DNA from: Xestospongia muta
Taxonomy: Eukaryota; Porifera; Demospongiae; Haplosclerida; Petrosiidae
Length of the DNA: 64,000 nucleotides
Reading direction: 5' to 3'
NCBI GenBank assembly: GCA_963693285.1
Contig: OY848918.1
Location: 21,649,484-21,713,483 of the forward strand
The notes beneath the pieces were generated by a model. That model ran no database searches and was not told where the DNA came from. It saw nothing but the letters and a program-made list of their open reading frames with translations. The position numbers and the translations under genes are program-made. Positions 1-10,848 of the stretch are shown one piece after another. How positions within the stretch are numbered: the stretch's first letter is position 1; every line of letters begins with the position of its first letter.

Positions 1-313
1 AACAGTAGTCTCTTTCCACAAATCAGGCCACAAATGTATTTCAAAATTCAGGAAGTGTACTCAACAACCTGCTAATATACAGTACCTCATACCAAGTCAT
101 TCTCATGTATGAAATTCAAGCAATAAATTCGTATGTTAAAATAACACATTATTTTTAGCTGCAAGTTATAAAAATTGATTGGTTCATTTAACCAATGTAA
201 TTTGGTTATACATGTTGCATATAACAAAAGTATGCGATACAAATTGAAAGAAAACATAATACTGTACGTGTGTATGTACATTGTAGATCTGTTTAGGTAT
301 CCTATTCACTACT
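1..313. repeat. Dispersed direct repeat, copy A
   Basis: Noncoding AT-rich sequence that recurs in the same orientation near 14824-15090, 17556-17800 and 21635-21850. The last two copies lie directly 3' of the intact peptidase genes at 16255 and 20294. From about 265 onward the sequence instead matches the right side of the window in inverted orientation (to about 14482), so the outer boundary of the inverted duplication lies here. No gene is seen. Confidence 0.75.
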
Positions 314-317
314 ACAT

Positions 318-754
318 CATAGGCGGATGAAGCACTTATGTTTTGGGGGGGCTCATACCATAACTATGTAATGAATATGCAGACACTAATTACCCATAAT
401 GAAGAAACTATGTTTGATATAATCACAATCAGTATTACCAACATTAATTTAAAATGAACCAAAGTATTTCCTTCACTCATCATTTACCATAACAAATTCC
501 TTAGCTATTTCAACAATATCATGCTCATTAGTTATGCATTTGTGACCAGACAATTGTTAAGCTGTTTTTCTGTCATTGTGGCCTGAAAATATGTCAAAAC
601 TTTTGACAGTTTCATCAACACCAAAGATTAACTTAGATTCTTTTTGTGGGGTAAGTAGAAAGCAATAAAAATTGGGGGGGGGGGGGGCTGAGCCCCTTCT
701 TTCTAAATATTGGGGGGGCTCTAGTCCCTCCAGCCCCCCCTTCAGCCTCCTATG
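318..754. mobile_element. hAT-like non-autonomous element with poly-G terminal segments
   Basis: The left end reads CATAGGCGGATGAAG and the right end, on the other strand, CATAGGAGGCTGAAGG. Both lead into long G runs, a layout common in invertebrate hAT-type MITEs. The interior is AT-rich with no transposase reading frame. A mirror copy lies at 13976-14429, and the right part recurs near 3355-3629 inside a duplicated block. No clean 8-bp target duplication is visible, so the family assignment is tentative. Confidence 0.5.
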
Positions 755-1147
755 TACATAACTAATGAGTGACATGAATCTGGAATGACATATTATATGT
801 TTAAATAAAGTACCACTATTTACAGAGATATATAACAGTTAAAATAAAAGTGTTTTAGGTACACGTCATATTTTAAGTTTGATCCCTTTAAATTATTAAC
901 TTCAATTTATTTTATCATCAAAGATTTTGTTACTGAGTGTTTTCTGACTACATCTAAATTGATTGATTTAAAGTTTGAAAAATTCTAAAATAAACTACAC
1001 AAATGTCAGGATTGCTTATAAAAAAACTGACTAAAAATATAAAAGGAACTTAATTGATAATAAAATTGCATTCAACAGTCAAGTCTAATACTTAAACTGT
1101 CATATATTGATGGCCTAAATGAGTTCAACTTGAAGTAACTCAGCATT
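755..1147. other. 3' flank of peptidase pseudogene, no gene seen
   Basis: AT-rich noncoding DNA downstream (on the minus strand) of the broken peptidase copy. It is repeated at about 3630-4018 behind the second broken copy and mirrored at about 13584-13975 behind the intact one, so it travels with the gene in each duplication. Confidence 0.7.
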
Positions 1148-2319
1148 TTAATTACCACGATAGGTAGAGATCCAGCATTGTAACCTATTGAAGTGTCTTC
1201 ATGTTATACGAGTGGCTCGGTTATAACGTCTTCCACCTCTAGTGTGGACACCATAGATGATACGAGCCCCATTAGTGAAGTATGCATAGACAGCACTACC
1301 GTCCATTCCACGATTAGTGTCACAATTATATTTGAGCTGTCGACCCAAGTTTATGGTGCCACGTAAACGGCAGTATGTGCGCCACATGCACCTTCCTGCT
1401 TTGTCATTTGGATAACCACTAATGTTAATGATGTACCTTGGCATTGGGTAGCGATATCCAAAAGCCATCCAGTTAGAGTAACGAGTATATGTTATGATCA
1501 CTGCAATATCATAGTGTTGATATCGGTAATGATACCATCCATTATAGGTGACAGCTCTTTTCCACTTGTAGTAGAATCCCTTGTTTGGATTGCAGTTCTT
1601 TGCACGACGGAAATTTATGCTTCTTATCCAACCACTTGATCGTCCATTACCTCGGTGCACACAATGGCCAGCAGTGAGAATGGTCCTGCCACGAATAAAT
1701 GTTCCAGTGCATCCTCTAATACTATCAAGTCTTCCTATTGTCCTCCATGGATACCTCCCAAGTTCAGAAGTAGTCACTTTAACTCGTGTGTCAGGTCTGA
1801 AAACACGGCGTTTCTCATCAGTTTCTTTGAGAACATCCTCTATGTCTGTCCAAATATCATCATCCGAATCACTGTCATTTTGTCCATTATCATCAGACTT
1901 TTCACTGAGTTCATCTACTTGCTTGTCAGGTTCTTCATTTACCTCACCTGGGTTAGTGGGTTCTTCATTAACTTCACTGGAGTTTGTAGGTTCTTTACTG
2001 TTTGTTGGATTGTGAGGATCTTCAGAACCATTAGGAGTGCTGGGGTCTTTATTGCTTTCGTATGTTTCTTGAGACATTTCTTCCATCACTTCTTTTAAAG
2101 TCCCCATATTGTCTCGTATCCTTCACAAGTAACAGAGACCCATCGTTGAGCATCATAATCTTCAGAAGTGCCTTCTGTTGGGTCGTGTTCATTGTAACGA
2201 ACTTCTTCTTCCTCTGTTAAGGTAACAGGAGAAAATGTAATTTTTTTTCCTGTATATAGAGGTTCGGAACTGACAGCAACCATGCATAAGCAGGTTATGA
2301 AAAGAAAAACTTTTTGCAT
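1148..2319 (-). pseudogene. V8-like (S1B) secreted peptidase homologue, disabled copy 1
   Basis: This is the mirror partner of the intact gene at 12414-13583. It still begins with a signal peptide (MQKVFLFITCLCMVAVSS) and the acidic propeptide, but two lesions break it. A 2-bp AT insertion near 2106-2110 (ETMGTL becomes ETIWGL, then stop) shifts the frame after about 70 residues. A CGA-to-TGA change near 1199 creates a stop 17 residues before the ancestral end at 1148-1150. Between the lesions the reading frame still holds the V8 hallmarks: TAGHCVH with the catalytic His, HYDIAVI with the catalytic Asp, and the GYPNDK motif. The position of the nucleophile is Asp (GMDGS), as in the intact relative. 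A TATA-like box remains at 2402-2408. Translation restarting at 2107 would lack the signal peptide, so a functional product is unlikely. Confidence 0.85.
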
Positions 2320-2968
2320 GTTTGTAGATGTTTAGCAGAGGGAAATAATAAATTGAAGATAAATTTTAATTGTCTGCTGGAAAACAGCTACTTTCATGCT
2401 GTTTTATATGATGTGTTCCAGGATGTGATGGCTTACAGGATGTGATGCCTCACAGGATGTGATGGCTTACAGGATGTGACATACTTACTTCACATATCAT
2501 AGAACTAGTTAATTTAAAAACAATAAGTGCTTTTATTTATAGGAAAACATACAATACTATGTGTACATGTTAAAAGGAACCCATTAACATGTAGGAAATC
2601 ATTTAATAATATATGTTCTATTTAATGGCACATATTTACCAGTAAGTTTCTTATTTGTAATACCATCTCTATTCACACAAAGCCTATTCACAAGTAGGCA
2701 ATCAAATTTATAGTACATTTTCTATTTAGCAATAATATCATTCACACATGTATTGTATAATGCCATTATAATAGCAAATATGTTGGTGATATATAAATCC
2801 AATATTAAGCAACATTTTTATCATTACCTTTTGTGCTGTCAGTGCATGTACAGTGCAATATTCACATTGCATTCAAGATGTGATTACTCAAATATTAAGT
2901 TAAGAGTTGAATGAAAAAACTAGGTCTTTAGCAGCAATTGCCATAGCATGTAACTCATGACCTACTGG
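2320..2968. repeat. Upstream region of pseudogene 1 with short tandem repeats
   Basis: Holds the relic promoter and, at about 2418-2480, four imperfect tandem units built on CAGGATGTGATGGCTTA. The mirrored region of the right arm (about 12285-12320) has only two units, so repeat number changed after the duplication. The rest mirrors 11842-12413 and has no gene. Confidence 0.65.
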
Positions 2969-3200
2969 CAGTGGCTTAGACACCATAAAAAATTTGGGGG
3001 GGGGGGAGGGTCAAATGTAATCTAATATTTTTTACTACCATTCCGGAAAAAATTACACTAAATTAAATATGTTACATGTAAATTCATTTTTTGATCATTT
3101 TATGAAATCGCTGAATCATTCAAAATAGTGGGGGTATGCTCCTTTCTTAAATTAGGGGGGGGGATCAGGCCCCCCTGGTCCCTCTATGTCTAATCCAATG
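2969..3200. mobile_element. hAT-type MITE with 8-bp target duplication
   Basis: A 232-bp element without coding capacity. Its ends are imperfect inverted repeats (CAGTGGCTTAGACACC and, on the other strand, CATTGGATTAGACATA), each followed by G-rich runs. Flanks cctactgg (2961-2968) and tctactgg (3201-3208) form an 8-bp target duplication with one mismatch. CA-starting ends with an 8-bp duplication are typical of hAT transposons. The right arm of the palindrome lacks it. Confidence 0.7.
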
Positions 3201-3353
3201 TCTACTGGGATAAATATTGTTTCATAGTCAATGTTATTGAATTAAAAATTGAAAAAATCATTGTTCCCAAAAAATTAATGTATATTTCTTTAATAAAAAT
3301 TGATTATAACATATCTTGATTAAGTTTTACTGTTAACATATGATAATATAATA

Positions 3354-4871
3354 GGTAACAAATTCCTTAGCTATTTCAACAATATCATGCTCATTAGTTA
3401 TGCATTTGTGTACATGAAGGACCAGACAATTGTTAAGCTGTTTTTCCGTCATTGTGGCCTGAAAATATGTCAAAACTTTTGACAGTTTCATCAACACCAA
3501 TAAGATTAACTTAGGTTCTTTTTGTGAGGTAAGTAGAAAGCAATAAAACTTTGGGGGGGCTGAGCCCCCTCTTTCTAAATATTGGGGGGGGGGGCTCTAG
3601 TCCCTCCAGTCCCCCTTCAGCCTCCTATGTACATAACTAATGAGTGACATGAATCTGGAATGACATATTATATGTTTAAATAAAGTACCACTATTTACAG
3701 AGATATATAACAGTTAAAATAAAAGTTTTTTAGGTACACGTCATATTTTAAGTTTGATCCCTTTAAATTGTTAACTTCAATTTATTTTATCATCAAAGAT
3801 TTTGTTACTGAGTGTTTTCAGACTACATTTAAATTGATTGATTTAAAGTTTGAAAAATTCTAAAATAAACTACACAAATGTCAGTATTGTTTATAAAAAA
3901 CTGACTAAAAATATAAAAGGAACTTAGTTGATAATAAAACATTCAACAGTCAAGTCTAATACTTAAACTGTCATATATTGATGGCCTAAATGAGTTCAAC
4001 TTGAAGTAACTCAGCATTTTAATTACCACGATAGGTAGAGATCCAGCGTTGTAACCTATTAAAGTGTCTTCGTGTTATACGAGTGGCTCGGTTATAACGT
4101 CTTCCACCTCTAGTGTGGACACCATAGATGATACGAGTCCCATTAGTAAAGTATGCATAGACAGCACTGCCGTCCATTCCACGATTAGTGTCACAATTAT
4201 ATTTGAGCTGTCGGCTCAAGTTTATGGTGCCACGTAAACGGCAGTATGTGTGCCACATGCACCTTCCTGCTTTGTCATTTGGATAACCACTAATGTTAAT
4301 GATGTACCTTGGCATTGGGTAGCGATATCCAAAAGCCATCCAGTTAGAGTAACGAGTATATGTTATGATCACTGCAATATCATAGTGTTGATATCGGTAA
4401 CGATACCATCCATTATAGGTGACAGCTCTTTTCCACTTGTAGTAGAATCCATTGTTTGGATTGCAGTTCTTTGCACGACGGAAATTTATGTTTCTTATCC
4501 AACCACTTGATCGTCCATTACCTCGGTGCACACAATGGCCAGCAGTGAGAATGGTCCTGCCACGAATAAATGTTCCAGTGCATCCTCTAATACTATCAAG
4601 TCTTCCCATTGTCCTCCATGGATACATCCCAAGTTCAGAAGTAGTCACTTTAACTCGTGTGTCACGTCTGAAAACACGGCATTTCTCATCAGTTTCTTTG
4701 AGAACATCCTCTATGTCTGTCCAAATATCATCATCAGAATCACTGTCATTTTGTCCATTATCATCAGACTTTTCACTGAGTTCATCTACTTGCTTGTCAG
4801 GTTCTTCATTTACCTCACCTGGGTTAGTGGGTTCTTCATTAACTTCACTGGGGTTTGTAGGTTCTTTACTG
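3354..4871. repeat. Direct segmental duplication of about 489-1993
   Basis: This stretch repeats the tail of the poly-G element, the peptidase 3' flank and most of the peptidase body in the same orientation as copy 1. It ends abruptly at 4871 inside the propeptide coding region. The preceding 3201-3353 is AT-rich and shows nothing recognisable. Confidence 0.8.
4019..4871 (-). pseudogene. V8-like peptidase homologue, 5'-truncated copy 2
   Basis: Matches the intact gene at 12414 from within the acidic propeptide to the normal stop (4019-4021), but homology ends at 4871. The signal peptide, the first ~100 residues and the promoter are missing and are replaced by unrelated tandem repeats. The retained part is open and includes TAGHCVH, HYDIAVI, GYPNDK and the GMDGS site with Asp in place of the nucleophile. 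No in-frame ATG precedes the domain. It arose within the block duplication 3354-4871 and lies in the 2.7-kb stretch absent from the right palindrome arm. No secreted product can be made unless an upstream exon was captured, and none is seen. Confidence 0.85.
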
Positions 4872-5280
4872 CATGATCAGTTATGTCATAACATATAACA
4901 TGTCATTCTGTACCTAAGGTGTGACTACTGTTTGGTTGAACATCAATAGAGTTATAATTGACTTATTATAGTGTAACCTTATATATCACTAAGATATGCT
5001 TTGATATAATTGTGGTTATATTGAGAAACCTCCATTTTACAGGTTGCCATGACTTACTTTGAGTAATGACCAATGACCACAATAGACTAGTGCATGATCA
5101 GTTATCTCATAACATATAACATGTCATTCTATTCCCAAGGTGTGACTACTGTTTGGTTGAACATCAATAGAGTTATAAATAGAGTTATAATTGACTTACT
5201 ATATCACTAACATATGCTTTGGTGTGATTGTGGTTACTTTGAGAAACCTCCATTATACAGGTTGCCATGGTTAACTGCCA
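4870..5280. repeat. Two tandem units of about 190-220 bp
   Basis: Each unit begins tgcatgatcagttat (4870 and 5091) and carries the same run through the aaacctccatt and caggttgccatg words. The second unit is shorter internally. The array abuts the truncation point of peptidase copy 2. The 5281-5672 stretch that follows is AT-rich with no gene seen. Confidence 0.75.
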
Positions 5281-5873
5281 TTATGTCTGATCCATTCCCA
5301 CACACTAGAAAAAAGGCAATAATAAATAATACAAGTTAACTATAACTCAATTATAAATTATACACTCCTAGTCAAATAATCTTCTTATACAGTACATTAG
5401 TCAACTATAGATAATAATCTTCTATTATTAACTATGAAGTAATGAACACCTATTATTATCTTTTATTAATTAATTAAAAGGTGTTGATTATTTCATAATG
5501 AGGTTGTAAATAGGTGTATGAACATCCTAAAAGTTGTAATGTCAGCACATTTAGCTAAATTGTTTGCTGTGTACTGTCAATGCATTATAATACACTGCCA
5601 GTATACATTAAACATTATTACGTAAAAAACGAAATATGTCACAATTATTTATCACTTTCATAATCCTTGTAACAGTTATTTAAGAAAAAGCCGCTGTTAT
5701 TTTGTTCATTTATAGATGTTGTTTCATTAAAATTATGTTGAAAATATTTAAAAAACTTCAATTACTGCAAAAATTCATATCTATTACTAAAACTTTATAT
5801 CTTAAAGATTAACTCTACATAACAATATTGTAAACTTGTTTCATCTTGCTCACAATTGAGCACAGTTCTGTAG

Positions 5874-6665
5874 CTACAGGGACTCTGTTTTCGTAACAAT
5901 TGCTTTCCCTTTGATATCATAGGAAGCTTCCAGTTGTCCACTCAATTTAGACTCAAGAGAACGGTCAGTAAGTGCAGAATTAACCATAGACCAGTAGTAA
6001 TGTCCTTGAACTCTTTTAGGAAACTGAGCACCAGTACGCCCATTCGAATCAATAGTTACAGGAATTTCCCACTTTTGGTTCCTGGAAGTCCATGATACCT
6101 GCAGAGCTACCGTGATTTTTGAATGTGCTGGCACATCCACATCAATGGTATCTGATACTGTGACTGAAGTAGATGTGCTGTCTTTAGACCCCACCTCATT
6201 AGAAACTTGGAAACTCGTTGAAAACTCGGCTTGTATTCCTAACTCTTCCGATCCCAAAGTAACAGAAGCACTCGCTGTTATTGAAGAACTCTGAGTCACC
6301 CAGACCTCAGCTGATTTGGTGCGAGTGACAGACAACGTCACAGTGTGTTTATATGGCTTGTCTGTATCATTTGTCAGCACCCGCTCAGCTTCAATATTTG
6401 CGACAGGTTTTGTTGACACATTGTAATTGTGGATATCACCTAAATAGTTGTAAGACAGCCACATGTATCGAAAACAGAAGTCATCATTGAGATGTACATC
6501 ATCAGGAGTAACGTTATCAAAATGTTGTTTATATGCATCCTTTACTAAATCTTTTGTTACAAATACCGATTCAAAATCTTTCCAACTTGTCAGCACTTGC
6601 CTTTTTGCACTTTCTTCGACAGAACCTTCAGGGTCACGATCACATATAGCCTTAATGTCAGCCAT
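5874..6665 (-). CDS. Aerolysin-fold (ETX/MTX2-like) pore-forming protein, left copy
   Basis: Single-exon gene of 263 residues starting MADIKAICDRD. An upstream in-frame TTG at 6686 is not credible as a eukaryotic start. There is no signal peptide. Residues ~1-75 form an alpha/aromatic N-terminal part. Residues ~95-215 show the aerolysin/epsilon-toxin signature: long amphipathic strands rich in alternating Ser/Thr around residues 118-175, followed by a strand ending in a WTSRNQKWEIP turn. Family members oligomerise on membranes and insert a beta-barrel, often after proteolysis; that role here is inference. It differs from the right copy at one residue (Ala131 here, Val131 there, a GCG/GTG change). 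A TATA box lies at 6758-6765. It could instead act inside cells, as some animal aerolysin-like proteins do. Confidence 0.82.
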   Translation of the reverse strand: MADIKAICDRDPEGSVEESAKRQVLTSWKDFESVFVTKDLVKDAYKQHFDNVTPDDVHLNDDFCFRYMWLSYNYLGDIHNYNVSTKPVANIEAERVLTNDTDKPYKHTVTLSVTRTKSAEVWVTQSSSITASASVTLGSEELGIQAEFSTSFQVSNEVGSKDSTSTSVTVSDTIDVDVPAHSKITVALQVSWTSRNQKWEIPVTIDSNGRTGAQFPKRVQGHYYWSMVNSALTDRSLESKLSGQLEASYDIKGKAIVTKTESL

Positions 6666-6757
6666 AACGCGTTTAACTTGAAACAATCTAGTGAATCTAC
6701 TCGAATATGGAATAAAAGTTAAATTTTAAGCAGTGAATTATCGTGTCTTAAATAGGG

Positions 6758-6765
6758 TTTATATA
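6758..6765 (-). promoter_or_regulatory. TATA box of left aerolysin-like gene
   Basis: Reads TATATAAA on the minus strand, about 93 bp upstream of the ATG, and is mirrored exactly at 10749-10756. Conservation in both arms and the distance support a core promoter with transcription starting roughly 30 bp downstream. Confidence 0.7.
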
Positions 6766-6869
6766 GTCTTGGTTGCCCAGACCCAACCCCCTAATTATGG
6801 AACGACTGGCGGGGGAAGGGCTGCGCCTTGAACACACTCCAGTACGTGTACAGATAAAAATTGTGGGCG

Positions 6870-6985
6870 TGGCGACTACGTGAAAAATTTTGGCGGTTAT
6901 TTATTTGGCGATTTTTTGAAATTCGCCAATTCGCCAAATTTTATCAGTCGCCAATAAATGCCGGTATACGGTATGTAAGTAGGTG
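6870..6985. mobile_element. Half of a TIR element (ggcgaatt-rich) upstream of the aerolysin-like gene
   Basis: Sequence with repeated GGCGAATT/CGCCAAA words running into a CGGTATACGGTA end. It is mirrored at about 10530-10645 and recurs complete, with both inverted ends, at 19929-20195. Only one end is present in the palindrome arms. It begins about 110 bp from the TATA box. Confidence 0.5.
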
Positions 6986-7660
6986 TTTACATTCATGGCT
7001 GGGGGCAATTAGAGCCTTATGTTATTTTAATTCTGCAAATATTTTAAATATACTAGAAAGACACTCATTTCATATATGACTATACTATGATAAATATAAC
7101 TCTCATATCAATAAAATTACGTACAATAGAAAAATTGAAATGAGAATCAATTGGTCACTAATATTGTACTCATAATAGTTTGACAAAGCTAACAAGTTCC
7201 AGGCTGATAAAAAGGTATGATTTTTTTCCTGGTACATGGTGTGTGTCAGGTGGTCCTAATATTGTTTTGGACCACATGCTAACTATACAAATCAGATTTT
7301 GATAGTACTGCTGTTGTTGGAAGGCAGAAGCTATCAATCTCCTCAAAGACATTTTTCAAGTAATACCACTCAGAATCCTCAATCAATCAAGCCTAATTCA
7401 AAGTGCTCACAGTAACAGTAATGATATTCATCGATTGCTATGTGCATTTGTGATTACTGTATGCAAGTGTTATATCTCTTAACAGTATATGACAGATTGA
7501 CACTGATATATTGGAAGAATTAAGCAGAAAATTGATAGAGCTTGTATACTAACAATGGAGAGTCTAAGAGACTACTATTACAATGCACTACATGTACAAC
7601 ACACAAACAATTATCATGTAATAATTAGTTTATGTAGTCACAAGTCTTGACTCTAGATAC

Positions 7661-7708
<48 letters not shown>

Positions 7709-8470
7709 ATATCACTTAAAAAACTAATTGGTTGATTTAACCAATATAGCCATGGTTACACAGATGGCATGTAGCAACATTCTTTTGTGAAATCAAACTG
7801 AAAATAAGCGTAATGTTGTTTTAATTACTAATATATTATAGTATGGACTGTTTATGAAATCATTGTATAAACGTTTTGGTTGAGTTAAAATAATATAAAT
7901 TGTTATACAGCTGGTTCATGCAAACTGAAAATAAATGTAATACTGTTTTGATTACTATAACATACTATGGAATGTATGGTTTATCCAATGTTAGACTAAT
8001 AGTAATTCCAACATTTCAATAACAATAGTTTCGTAAAGAAAACAGTATTACGTTTACTTTCACATTATATCAAATGTTTTTGTTACATGCAACCAATATA
8101 GCCATAATGACATTGGGTAAATTAACTAATCAATTCTTATAGCACTGTTAAAAGTGATATGTCACTTTTAACATGTGAATTTGTTGTGTGATGTTCATAC
8201 ATGAGCATGACTCAGCATATGATACTATATATTTTCCAGTTGTTGAACATATTTATTGAGTTTTGGAAAACACATGTGACCGGATTTGCCATAAGTGACC
8301 ACTTCTGTCAAGCCATTTGTGACTTGATTTATGAGAAAAGAGACCACTGTTAAAAAAATTAAAAACAGTTTGTATACATAGAGTTACACCCAACAGTTGT
8401 GTTTTGCCAGAAGTGGTCCCCTATTGCAAATCAAGTCACATACAGATTTACTAGAGATGTGCATCCTTGG

Positions 8471-9045
8471 TTAATATGAAAAGGATACTTGTTAAGACAT
8501 CTCAAAAAACAGTTTTGTATACATACAGTTGCTATGGACAACTGTTCATGGTAACTGCATGTATGCATACAAAACTGTTTTTGAAGTGTTTTATAAAAGT
8601 GGTCTTTAATTTTTTCATAAATCATATCACAAATGTTTTGACAGAAGTGGTCCCTTATTGCAAATCAAGTCACAAATCATTAGTTTTCACAGTGATATGC
8701 TAAACAATTTTCAATATTACATTACTTTTACTTTAATATTGCATACATGAAAGAATGTTGCTACATGCCATCTGTGTAACCATTGCTATATTGGTTAAAT
8801 CAACAATGAAAAGGGATAAGAGAAAGAGTCAGAGAGTTCACACTGTTGTCTCATTCATACAAGCACCAATTTTACATGTATAATTGTCTATATTGTTATT
8901 GCTTAATAATGAAGTGTATAATAAAATCATTATTATACTAATATGTGAAAGGTAAAGATAAGCTTAGACACTAAATGCATTACATATGACGGTGTTTCTT
9001 AGTAAGTACTTGCATACATATAACTAGTTTTAGTGTGTCACTATT
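8471..9045. other. Palindrome spacer, unique to the centre
   Basis: 575 bp between the arms, not mirrored as a whole. It contains one complete small foldback unit (about 8480-8680) of the same family as 15251-15496, plus words shared with other repeat copies. No gene. The unpaired spacer makes a simple assembly-collapse explanation for the palindrome less likely. Confidence 0.7.
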
Positions 9046-9807
9046 CCAAGGATGCACATCTCTAGTAAATCTGTATGTGACTTGATTTGCAACAGGGGAC
9101 CACTTCTGGCAAAACACAACTGTTGGGTATAACTCTATGTATACAAACTGTTTTTAATTTTTTTAACAGTGGTCTCTTTTCTCATAAATCAAGTCACAAA
9201 TGGCTTGACAGAAGTGGTCACTTATGGCAAATCCGGTCACATGTGTTTTCCAAAACTCAATAAATATGTTCAACAACTGGAAAATATATAGTATCATATG
9301 CTGAGTCATGCTCATGTATGAACATCACACAACAAATTCACATGTTAAAAGTGACATATCACTTTTAACAGTGCTATAAGAATTGATTAGTTAATTTACC
9401 CAATGTCATTATGGCTATACTGGTTGCATGTAACAAAAACATTTGATATAATGTGAAAGTAAACGTAATACTGTTTTCTTTACGAAACTATTGTTATTGA
9501 AATGTTGGAATTACTATTAGTCTAACATTGGATAAACCATACATTCCATAGTATGTTATAGTAATCAAAACAGTATTACATTTATTTTCAGTTTGCATGA
9601 ACCAGCTGTATAACAATTTATATTATTTTAACTCAACCAAAACGTTTATACAATGATTTCATAAACAGTCCATACTATAATATATTAGTAATTAAAACAA
9701 CATTACGCTTATTTTCAGTTTGATTTCACAAAAGAATGTTGCTACATGCCATCTGTGTAACCATGGCTATATTGGTTAAATCAACCAATTAGTTTTTTAA
9801 GTGATAT

Positions 9808-9853
<46 letters not shown>

Positions 9854-10748
9854 GTATCTAGAGTCAAGACTTGTGACTACATAAACTAATTATTACATGA
9901 TAATTGTTTGTGTGTTGTACATGTAGTGCATTGTAATAGTAGTCTCTTAGACTCTCCATTGTTAGTATACAAGCTCTATCAATTTTCTGCTTAATTCTTC
10001 CAATATATCAGTGTCAATCTGTCATATACTGTTAAGAGATATAACACTTGCATACAGTAATCACAAATGCACATAGCAATCGATGAATATCATTACTGTT
10101 ACTGTGAGCACTTTGAATTAGGCTTGATTGATTGAGGATTCTGAGTGGTATTACTTGAAAAATGTCTTTGAGGAGATTGATAGCTTCTGCCTTCCAACAA
10201 CAGCAGTACTATCAAAATCTGATTTGTATAGTTAGCATGTGGTCCAAAACAATATTAGGACCACCTGACACACACCACGTACCAGGAAAAAAATCATACC
10301 TTTTTATCAGCCTGGAACTTGTTAGCTTTGTCAAACTATTATGAGTACAATATTAGTGACCAATTGATTCTCATTTCAATTTTTCTATTGTACGTAATTT
10401 TATTGATATGAGAGTTATATTTATCATAGTATAGTCATATATGAAATGAGTGTCTTTCTAGTATATTTAAAATATTTGCAGAATTAAAATAACATAAGGC
10501 TCTAATTGCCCCCAGCCATGAATGTAAACACCTACTTACATACCGTATACCGGCATTTATTGGCGACTGATAAAATTTGGCGAATTGGCGAATTTCAAAA
10601 AATCGCCAAATAAATAACCGCCAAAATTTTTCACGTAGTCGCCACGCCCACAATTTTTATCTGTACACGTACTGGAGTGTGTTCAAGGCGCAGCCCTTCC
10701 CCCGCCAGTCGTTCCATAATTAGGGGGTTGGGTCTGGGCAACCAAGAC

Positions 10749-10756
10749 TATATAAA
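10749..10756 (+). promoter_or_regulatory. TATA box of right aerolysin-like gene
   Basis: TATATAAA 93 bp upstream of the ATG, the mirror of 6758-6765. Confidence 0.7.
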
Positions 10757-10848
10757 CCCTATTTAAGACACGATAATTCACTGCTTAAAATTTAACTTTT
10801 ATTCCATATTCGAGTAGATTCACTAGATTGTTTCAAGTTAAACGCGTT

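Larger units (their letters stand above)
5673..8470. repeat. Left arm of near-identical palindrome core
   Basis: Inverted copy of 9046-11841. Mirror positions sum to 17514 all the way from the gene stops (5874/11640) to 7352/10162, so there is no net indel over that distance. At the inner end the sum is 17516, a 2-bp difference somewhere between. It contains one aerolysin-like gene, its promoter, a TA microsatellite (about 7660-7705) and about 1.7 kb of noncoding DNA with foldback-element remnants. Small open frames here are mirrored but show no coding features. Confidence 0.92.

Noticed and set aside
1581..2098. Open frames opposite the peptidase copies (also 4250-4898, 12633-13352, 16575-17403, 20614-21475)
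   Set aside because: Antisense shadows of the peptidase coding region; they lack an independent promoter and carry the repeats of the real frame.
7170..7352. 60-residue open frame mirrored at 10162-10344
   Set aside because: Conserved only because the palindrome arms are near-identical. The third copy is interrupted by a MITE and has no coding feature.
10828..10848. Seven-codon N-terminal extension of the aerolysin-like protein
   Set aside because: Begins with TTG; the first ATG at 10849 has a good context and the TATA spacing fits.
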